DNA of 64,000 nucleotides from Chaetoderma sp. LZ-2023a (Eukaryota; Mollusca; Caudofoveata; Chaetodermatida; Chaetodermatidae). Below, in pieces: positions 57,656-64,000 of this stretch. The translations under genes and the position numbers were made by a program. The notes beneath the pieces are model-generated. The model searched no databases. It saw nothing but the letters and a program-made list of their open reading frames with translations, and was not told the DNA's origin. Each line of letters starts with the position of its first letter. The first letter of the stretch is position 1. The DNA lies in assembly GCA_034401795.1 (NCBI GenBank), contig CM067359.1, forward strand, positions 140,728,454 to 140,792,453, in the 5' to 3' direction.

Positions 57656-58537
57656 CCTTCATTCATTAGTATTTGGTTGATACTTAAGCGCACACGATGA
57701 TTTTAAGTCAGGCAAGGTTTTCTCCACTTGCCTAAAATGCGTCATCTGTTTTACAAAATGTCGGTTGCCCGTCTGTATAGTCAGGTATCGCAAGCTGTAT
57801 TGGCGGCACATCGGATATCTGGCTACATAGATGACAAACACAGGTTGTACTTTAATCATTACCTATTCTTCCAAAGCTGCGTCGCCACTCGCAGTCTGGA
57901 TCTCCACGTCGATCGGCTACGAACCAGCTTTGACTAATAGACTACTCCGACCACGCACCCCCCCCCCCCCACCCCGCCCCCTCCGGACCCTACTTAGCTA
58001 ATTCCAGATATAGCACAACATTATTTTACAATCCGATGGCAGTATATGATGATGAGCTGTGCGTGTGCCTAAGATTGGTCTGTATAACCTGTGTAAGCCC
58101 ATGTTGCTCCATACGTGCATGCGCATGTCTCACATGTATGTGTGTCTTCCGTTCCATATCCATCTATCGTTGCTGTTCTGTATCTAATCTGTGAGTATGA
58201 TGTGTTAATGTACTGTCGTACCACAATACTAATGTTATGTTAAAGTTTTGTGTGCACGTGGATAGCTTTCCGTAGTTGATCCTATTCTTTCTGCATTTGG
58301 GTTGCCTAATACAGCAACAGCTTCCATCAACACAGCATTTACACAAGCAGTGAGTGTCTAAGAAGATAGGTATTGTAACGTTTGAATTATTAAATAAAGT
58401 CAAATTTTCATAAGACATGAGGTAGGTAAGTTGCCGTTCTATATCAATACCTTGAAACCTCTGCCATTTTCTTCATATAGGATCGATGAACCGGTGTGAA
58501 TTCATTGAAATGTTGTTAATTAATTTTTTATCAACAG
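57656..58537. other. Intron, no exon recognised
   Basis: Holds a C-rich run at 57,957-57,985 and a few domain-less ORFs (57,659-57,937). No sequence matching the missing part of the M13 fold was found. Confidence 0.4.
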
Positions 58538-58641
58538 ACTGTTGCACGAGTATATGGTATGGAAGCTTATAGACAATTTCGTACAGCACCTGAGTGAAGA
58601 ATTCGGCCAAACGCACTTAAAATTCCAGACCACGCTTACGG
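58538..58641 (+). CDS. M13 metallopeptidase exon 4 of those recognised
   Basis: A 104-base exon: one base completes a split codon, then 34 codons, then the first base of the next split codon. The acceptor is ATTTTTTATCAACAG and the donor ACGG|GTGAGG. The protein LLHEYMVWKLIDNFVQHLSE matches the family's N-Y-x-x-W-R-x-x-x-x-x-x-x-x-L-S-x-x-F segment, here with His-Glu in place of the usual Ala/Asn before Tyr. It continues EFGQTHLKFQTTLTG, matching the part before the conserved R-W-x-x-C. The starting phase (2) does not match the phase-0 end of the exon at 53,163-53,255, so at least one exon lies between them. Confidence 0.9.
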
Positions 58642-58684
58642 GTGAGGAGTACAGATTATTATTTTGCGTGAATACAACCGCACG

Positions 58685-58850
58685 CGCCCTCGCACGTACG
58701 TACGCACTCACCCACTCGCGCACTCATGTACGCGTGCATGCGCGCGCGCACGCACTCACACGCTTACACAATAACACACACTCGCTCGCTCGCTCACGCA
58801 CGCACGCACACACACACACACACGCGCACGCACGCGCTCTCGTGCTCGTT
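58685..58850. repeat. CACG/CACA-rich microsatellite in an intron
   Basis: CGCACGTACGTACGCACTCA grading into CACACACACACACGCGCACG and CGCTCGCTCGCTC. It occupies most of the 234-base intron between two coding exons. Confidence 0.9.
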
Positions 58851-58875
58851 CTATCATTGCGATTTCGTAATACAG

Positions 58876-58994
58876 GTGCAACAAAGACCAAGGCGCGTTG
58901 GAAGAAATGTATCGGCACGGTTACAGACTGGATGGGGATAGCGCTCGGTGCCATGTTCTCAAGGAAACACTTCCACGAAAGCAGCCAACAAGAT
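58876..58994 (+). CDS. M13 metallopeptidase exon 5 of those recognised
   Basis: 119 bases; the first two complete the Gly codon begun in the previous exon, and it ends on a codon boundary. The acceptor is TTTCGTAATACAG, with an unusually weak pyrimidine tract, and the donor GAT|GTGAGT. It encodes ATKTKARWKKCIGTVTDWMG and IALGAMFSRKHFHESSQQD. The R-W-x-x-C motif, with its disulphide-forming Cys, and the G-x-A-x-G-x-x-F segment are family hallmarks. It follows the preceding exon with perfect phase agreement across a short intron. Confidence 0.95.
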
Positions 58995-59604
58995 GTGAGT
59001 ATTCCTGGAATTCCCCAGCTTAGCAATGTGCATGCAGACAGCACTCAGACAGTCTGCATGCAGACAAGATACAAGACTTGAACGTGTGATCGCCGGATTT
59101 CCCCCGATATAATATGGTTGAATATCAAGTGCGGGATGTATCACATTTTATATTTAAGCGGCCGGCAATCTTGCCTTTACAAATGAGTGATTTTCCAATG
59201 TGGTACCATATGACACCACCGCCATTATATGCATTTAATAACAAACAGGCTTGACATTGACATCTACATGATATTACTACCCAACCTGAAAGACACAGGT
59301 TAAAATTGTTATTTTAAAAATTTGTTGTTATATAGAACAAATGTGTGCGTGAACATTTCCGCAAAGACCATCGAATTTCGCATGCCGTCAGACGCGCCCT
59401 CTTATACGACATTGAATTTAATATATAGACTTTGACTTACCATTGAGTTACCATTTGACAGTAACGCAACACGGATTCCTGAAGAACCGTATGAGATGGC
59501 ATTTACAATTCACTGTTATACTGGGCACTATTAGATCTCTTAATAACATTATCCATGCACCAAGCCACCCACCCATATTATCTATATCATTGTACAATTT
59601 ACAG
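58995..59604. other. Intron, no feature recognised
   Basis: ORFs at 59,443-59,775 and 59,448-59,630 have no domain apart from the real exon that overlaps the first. GCATGCAGACA is repeated near 59,030 and 59,055. Confidence 0.5.
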
Positions 59605-59703
59605 GTTACAGAAATGGTCGGACTGATCAAACACGAGTTTGTGAATAGACTAAAACGGCTTCACTGGATGGACAGCAAAACCAAAACGGCCGCGAAGAAG
59701 AAG
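59605..59703 (+). CDS. M13 metallopeptidase exon 6 of those recognised
   Basis: 99 bases, 33 codons, phase 0 at both ends. The acceptor is TACAATTTACAG and the donor AAG|GTACAC. The protein VTEMVGLIKHEFVNRLKRLH then WMDSKTKTAAKKK matches the family segment M-I-x-x-I-x-x-x-F-x-x-x-L-x-x-L-x-W-M-D-x-x-T-K-x-x-A-x-x-K. The W-M-D-x-x-T-K core is one of the most conserved stretches before the catalytic half. Phase and order agree with the exons on either side. Confidence 0.95.
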
Positions 59704-60272
59704 GTACACTCGTTTTCAAATTTGTTTTATTATCAGATAAAAATAGTATATATGGAGGTAAATATGCGCCTTTAGTTGGGTTTAGTTATCTATTAATTTA
59801 AGAAATTTTCACTGTTCAAAACTTTTCTACAAACAGAAAGTTACTCTCCTCCCACCCACCCCCACCCCCGCCCATTAAAATGGTGTGCCACCCACCCACC
59901 CACCATGTTGTCCGCGGCCATGAGCTCCTCTGGCTTTAGGGTAGAAAACAAACAAATGCATTTCTAATAAAGGTTGGTACCATCATAAGTAATGGTTACG
60001 GTACATACATATTTATCATAAGATGTTCTTCACAATTAATTTTAATGGTTCTCTACTTAGAAACAATATATAATAATATGATTTTAATCATTAGGTAAAT
60101 ATTTAGCCAATCCGGCTTTTTATTAGCCATATCTTAATTGTACTAGCATTTGGCTAACTGGAACTGGGTAGATCGGTCACTGCATTGATTACATTGATTA
60201 AGAGTTAAATTGATTTTATGAATGTTCTTTGCAATAAAACAGCATTGAATGCTGTTCAGTATATGATATTTA
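59704..60272. other. Intron, no feature recognised apart from a CCCACCCA tract
   Basis: A CCCACCCACCCCCACCCC tract lies near 59,855-59,905. The rest is AT-rich with no open frame of note. Confidence 0.5.
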
Positions 60273-60645
60273 AATAGAGAGGTCTATTCAATAGCCATGC
60301 CCCGCCCATTTCTAGCCATGCGCCGCCCATTTCTAGCTAAGCTCCGCGGATTGGAATCTATTTGACACTTTTAACCTGAAAACTCAAAATATACATTTCA
60401 AAGTAATTATACATGTAAGCTGTTCAATATTTTGAAACTAGTTTGACTGCTTGCTGTTGGTGTCTATGGCCGCAACAGCTCCCAGCCATTATTCAACAGT
60501 ATGGTTATTAAATTGTAAATTCATCTAAGACATACAGTTATTACAAATTGTGACGGACTACGAACTACGCCATTTTGATTGTGACGTCAGCTAACATGTG
60601 ACATATTTGTTTATGATGTCATGTAATTGACCGATCCCTCTATTG
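60273..60645 (+). mobile_element. MITE-like element, subfamily B, complete, in an intron
   Basis: Terminal inverted repeats AATAGAGAGGTC (left) and GATCCCTCTATTG (right). Contains a duplicated GCCATGCCCCGCCCATTTCT / GCCATGCGCCGCCCATTTCT, TTCAAAGTAATTATACATGT, core GCTGTTGGTGTCTATGGCCG, AATTCATCTAAGACATACAG, and GATTGTGACGTCAGCTAACA. Confidence 0.85.
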
Positions 60646-60849
60646 ACTTAGTTTTGTTTTATGACCTCGGTGTCCTAAACGATCCCCGTTCGTAGTTTAC
60701 GTATGCAAAACCTGCTGGTATGATACTGGCTTATACATGGCCTGTGAAACCGATAGGAGGAAAATACAATTAAGGGAATTCACCCAAGAACACGTAACCG
60801 CATCTACAGGCAAGGCACACGGGTCTAGTTTCCATGGCCCATAATAAAG

Positions 60850-61152
60850 GAATCGGATCTCTCACTCAAATATCTGACATCATAATCAATGAATGGATCC
60901 GATTTGGTGCTTAAGTATATGACGTCAAAATCAATTATGACAGGTTTACGTCACAATCAAAATGCGTAATGAATGAGGTATCTAGCTCTGGCATGGCCAT
61001 TTAAGGTCTGTAAAGTGTACGAATTGTAGGGCCTATTTCTTTACTATTTCATTCATGCCATTCATGACGTATTTGATTGTGACGTCAGTCTACCTGCCAC
61101 GTAATTGATTATGACGTTATATACTCGACTGCCAGACTGAATTGCTCTATTG
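60850..61152. mobile_element. Two inverted subfamily-B right arms, beside an exon
   Basis: A minus-oriented right arm (60,850-61,053: TATGACGTCAAAATCAATTA, GTGTACGAATTGTAGG, TTCTTTACTATTTCATT) meets a plus-oriented one (61,054-61,152: CATGACGTATTTGATTGTGA, CGTCAGTCTACCTGCCACGT). It ends GCTCTATTG, a B-type terminus. The core hairpin is absent. It lies 91 bases before the exon at 61,244. Confidence 0.72.
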
Positions 61153-61243
61153 GCTAGGCAACAAGTCTACAAACATGAAATTTTGTTGTTGTAGATATGT
61201 TCGTAATCGTAACACTAATAGTCATACCTTTATGTTTCTACAG

Positions 61244-61321
61244 GCCCACTTCATGAAGTCTCTAATTGGCTACCAAGACTTCGCACTGAACACGGAGAAA
61301 CTGAACGAATATTACCGAAAT
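61244..61321 (+). CDS. M13 metallopeptidase exon 7 of those recognised
   Basis: 78 bases, 26 codons, phase 0 at both ends. The acceptor is TTTATGTTTCTACAG and the donor AAT|GTAAGA. It encodes AHFMKSLIGYQDFALNTEKL then NEYYRN. The I-G-Y-x-D/E-x-x-x-x-x-x-K-L-x-x-Y-Y segment directly follows the W-M-D-x-x-T-K region in M13 enzymes, as it does here. The usual Pro after I-G-Y is Gln. A long trinucleotide array begins about 20 bases past the donor. The catalytic HExxH and ExxxD regions should be encoded downstream, outside this window. Confidence 0.93.
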
Positions 61322-61337
61322 GTAAGAATGGATAACA

Positions 61338-61503
61338 TTAGCTGCTGCTGTTGCTGCAAGTGTTGCTATTGTTGCTTCTGCTGCTGCTGCTGCGGCTGTT
61401 GTTGTTGCTTCTGTTGCCGCTGTTGTTGCTTCTGCTGCTGTTGCTACTACTACTGCTGCAGCAGCTGCTTCTGCTACTGCTGTTGCATCTGCTACGTCTT
61501 CTG

Positions 61504-61578
<75 letters not shown>

Positions 61579-61617
61579 TTGCTTCTACTACTGGTGCTAC
61601 TGCTACTACTACTACTC

Positions 61618-61677
<60 letters not shown>

Positions 61678-61810
61678 TTACTACTACTACTGCTCCTGCT
61701 GCTGCTGGTGATGCTGCTGCTGCTGATTCTACTGCTGCTGCTGCTGCTGCTGCTGTTTTTGCTGCTGCTGCTGCTGCTGTTGATGCTGCTACTATTACTA
61801 ATACTACAAT
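61338..61810. repeat. (CTG)n / (CTA)n trinucleotide array in an intron
   Basis: CTG/TTG/CTT triplets (61,338-61,500), then a long CTA/ACT block (61,500-61,690), then CTG again (61,690-61,795). All ORFs over it (poly-Cys, poly-Leu, poly-Tyr, poly-Val) are repeat products. Confidence 0.97.
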
Positions 61811-62268
61811 CATTTGTTGCAAAACCGACTTTCTCTCAACCAAATTCTTTCAATAAGAATATTTATACATGTTGTTAAAACGATCAGATAAAGTATGTTT
61901 TTCAATACCAGAGTTTACATTTTCATAGCTGACATTATTTGTCTTACACCACACATAATGAAGAATTCAGAATTCATGCCATGGTGTTTTATTGGGAGAT
62001 AGATATATCACTGAAGAAAATTACCAGACGCATAATATGGAATAATTAATAATTTGTAATATATTGATGTTTGAATCACATAGCCAGGCCCGGGGCGTCG
62101 CTGATCTAGTGTTCCGCTATTGGTGATCTACTCTGCGCATGAGTTGAGGCACAGTAGATCAAGGTTTTCATTTACAAACTCGGTGAAATAAACCCTTTGC
62201 CATCAGAGTTAATGAAAGTATATCTGGCCATGAAGAAATGGTGTCAAATAACCGAAAAGTCCGCTCTA
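61811..62268. other. Intron or intergenic, no feature recognised
   Basis: A weak inverted pair GTGATCTACT / CACAGTAGATC lies at 62,123-62,160. Nothing else was noted. Confidence 0.45.
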
Positions 62269-62269
62269 C

Positions 62270-63060
62270 TGGATGACATTGACCTTGAGATCTGATCACC
62301 CTTAAGCCATCACCATTTGTTCTGACAAGCGTGATGTACATTTACTAAAGTGTTCATGAAAATCCAGAGAAAATCCCTGAAGTGTTAAATAACGGAGAAA
62401 TCTACAAAGTTTGTGTGGGATGCCTTGGATTCAAAATTAAACATTTCATCTCTCAATCATCTTGTATGGGTAAATGGAGGTAATCTATGCCAAACACCAA
62501 AAGTGATATTTTGCGAGTCTACTGGGTGACCGTGACCTTTGGGTCACTCCGAAAACATCACCATTGGATCTGGCATGCGTGATGTACCTTTGGTAAAGCT
62601 TTCATGAAAATCAAGGGAAAAGCCCCGAAGTGTCAAATAACCTAGAAATCTGCAGAGTTTGTGTGTGATGCCTTAGATTAAAAATTTAACATTTCATTCA
62701 ATCGAAGACTCTCAATCGTCTTGTATATAGGTAAAAGAGGTTAATTTATGCCAATAACGAAAACCGTTATCTCGCAACTCTACTGGGTAACCTTGACCTT
62801 GAGGTCAGATCACTCCAAAACAGTCACCATTGGATCTGGCATGCATTATGTACCTTTAGTAAAGCTTTCATGAAAATCAAGGGAAAAGATCTGAAGTGTC
62901 AAATAACCGAGAATTTGCAAAGTTAGGTAGGGGCGGGGGTTGCGGGTGGCGGGGGTGTCCAAAAGGCAAACATTTCACTCCATCTAACAATCTCAACCAG
63001 CTTGTACGGATAAAGGGATGTAATCTATGCCAAAAACGAAAACTGGTAATTTTGAGGCAC
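62270..63060. repeat. About 260-bp tandem repeat, three copies
   Basis: Copies begin near 62,270, 62,526 and 62,790, marked by TGACCTTNNGGTCA-like sequence, then CACCATTTGTTCTG or CACCATTGGATCTGGCATGC, TTTCATGAAAATC, AAGTGTCAAATAAC, and TAATCTATGCCAAA. Copies 2 and 3 are the most alike. Confidence 0.85.
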
Positions 63061-63279
63061 ACACTGTTCCCTTACACCTAGGCCGCTGACCCAAGGGTGG
63101 TGGAAACATGGAGAGGACGCCACAAGGTATCGTCAAATATGCCCATTGAGCTTCTCGGTTGAAGAGGAGTTCATTTTTGCCAAACAACGAAAACTAGGAA
63201 TTTTGATGTCCAAGTGGTACCCTTCCACTTGGGCCTGTGACCGCGAGATCAATCAATACCTTCAGGACTCAAATGATAA

Positions 63280-63545
63280 CACCAAGACCAAGTATGGTTG
63301 TGATCTGATCAAAACTCTAGGTGTAATCACAGTTCAAAGATCCATCCTGATAATCCCTATTCATTCCCTACAGGACCATTTTCCATGCATTGGAGGTCAA
63401 AGGTCACGGCCACCTTTTAGGTGAGCAGACATCTTCTGGACCCCAAGGGTAGCATCCTACCCACGTATGGTAGTGATCCTATCAACACTCTAGGTGTAGT
63501 AGCACTTCAGAGATCAATACTGAAAATGCCCAGACATTTCCTATG
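63280..63545. repeat. About 177-bp tandem duplication
   Basis: GTATGGTTGTGATCTGATCA then ACTCTAGGTGTAATCACAGT near 63,290-63,332 recurs as GTATGGTAGTGATCCTATCA then ACTCTAGGTGTAGTAGCACT near 63,466-63,510. A perfect DR1-type AGGTCAAAGGTCA lies between them at 63,394-63,406. Confidence 0.75.
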
Positions 63546-63714
63546 GGACTTCTTTTCTCACAGAAAAGTGGCTGGCTCGAAACCGCTTCGGCAATTCCGA
63601 AATAAAAGCACAAGCACACGATCCCAGACTGGGTAGCAGAAGTTGACCAAGTTTTGAGTTGACTGGATGAAAACTGTAGGAGGAGATGCGGTGCAACACA
63701 TTTTTGACGAAGAA

Positions 63715-63778
63715 TAAGAAAGAAAGAGAGAAAGTAAAAAAGAAAGAAAGAAAGAAAGATGAAAGAAGAAAGAAGATG
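63715..63778. repeat. (GAAA)n microsatellite
   Basis: GAAAGAAAGAGAGAAAG-type run with interruptions; its complement gives the minus-strand poly-Phe/Leu/Ser ORFs. Confidence 0.92.
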
Positions 63779-63883
63779 CAAAATCCTGAGTGATTTTAAT
63801 AATCTGCCATTGCATTACAGACAGATTATCGATATATCGCCAAAGCAAAGAAATCAGAGCTACTGTGTCCCACTCTCCCCTAC

Positions 63884-64000
63884 TGGTGGTGGTGGTGGTG
63901 GTGGTGGTGGTGGTGGTGGTGGTGGTGGTGGTGGTGGTGGTGGTGGTGGTGCTGCTGCTGCTGCTGCTACCGGCGCTACTACTACTACTACTACTACTAC
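63884..64000. repeat. (GGT)n (GCT)n (ACT)n compound trinucleotide array, runs off the window
   Basis: Pure GGT triplets (about 63,884-63,949), then GCT (to about 63,968), then CTA/ACT to the window end. The order resembles the compound array at 61,338-61,810. Confidence 0.97.

Noticed and set aside
61142..61878. Poly-Cys/Tyr and poly-Leu ORFs of 175-193 codons
   Set aside because: The real exon ends at 61,321 with a good donor. The rest is the trinucleotide array in three frames.
63560..63680. Box B-like GGTTTCGAGCC on the minus strand, possible second SINE
   Set aside because: No convincing box A at the right distance; too weak to annotate.

Overview
This window looks like intergenic and intronic DNA from an invertebrate animal, probably marine. 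It is AT-rich and full of microsatellites, minisatellites, short inverted-repeat elements and LINE remnants, and its one recognisable host gene is split into short exons with GT-AG introns. I could not narrow the phylum. Position 19,168-19,667 is a run of 500 N (assembly gap).

The host gene is on the plus strand in the last quarter. Seven exons (49,733-61,321) encode part of an M13-family zinc metallopeptidase (neprilysin / endothelin-converting-enzyme group). All lie in the N-terminal part of the ectodomain. The signal/transmembrane start and the catalytic HExxH segment are not in the recognised exons; the catalytic part should lie beyond 64,000. A stretch of roughly 50-70 residues between the third and fourth recognised exons was not found.

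LINEs: a nearly complete Tx1/L1-like element (minus strand, about 20,417-26,288) has an RRM/CCHC ORF1 and an ORF2 with endonuclease, reverse transcriptase and Cys-rich tail. It lies between two (GAA)n/(TTC)n tracts, suggesting insertion into a microsatellite. A 5'-truncated element with an RNase H domain (39,432-41,116) is bounded by a 13-bp direct repeat. A decayed LINE with endonuclease and RT occupies about 41,520-44,237. Short 3' ends of other LINEs lie near 32,930, 33,770, 37,100 and 38,390.

Short elements: more than 25 copies or fragments of one MITE-like family are scattered through the window. Full copies are about 360-460 bp. They have terminal inverted repeats (CAATGGACCTTTCCAGTTT type), a central hairpin, a perfect splice-donor-like CAGGTAAG and several TGACGTCA palindromes. 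There are two subfamilies and one apparent chimera. I do not recognise this family under any name.

Tandem DNA: about 7.7 kb (8,990-16,725) is a 43-bp minisatellite with nested higher-order periods of 258 bp and about 2,107 bp. Smaller arrays have units of 38 bp (18,150-18,930), about 44 bp (32,745-34,230), about 260 bp (62,270-63,060) and about 177 bp (63,280-63,545). No CRISPR array, rRNA gene or complete host gene was found.
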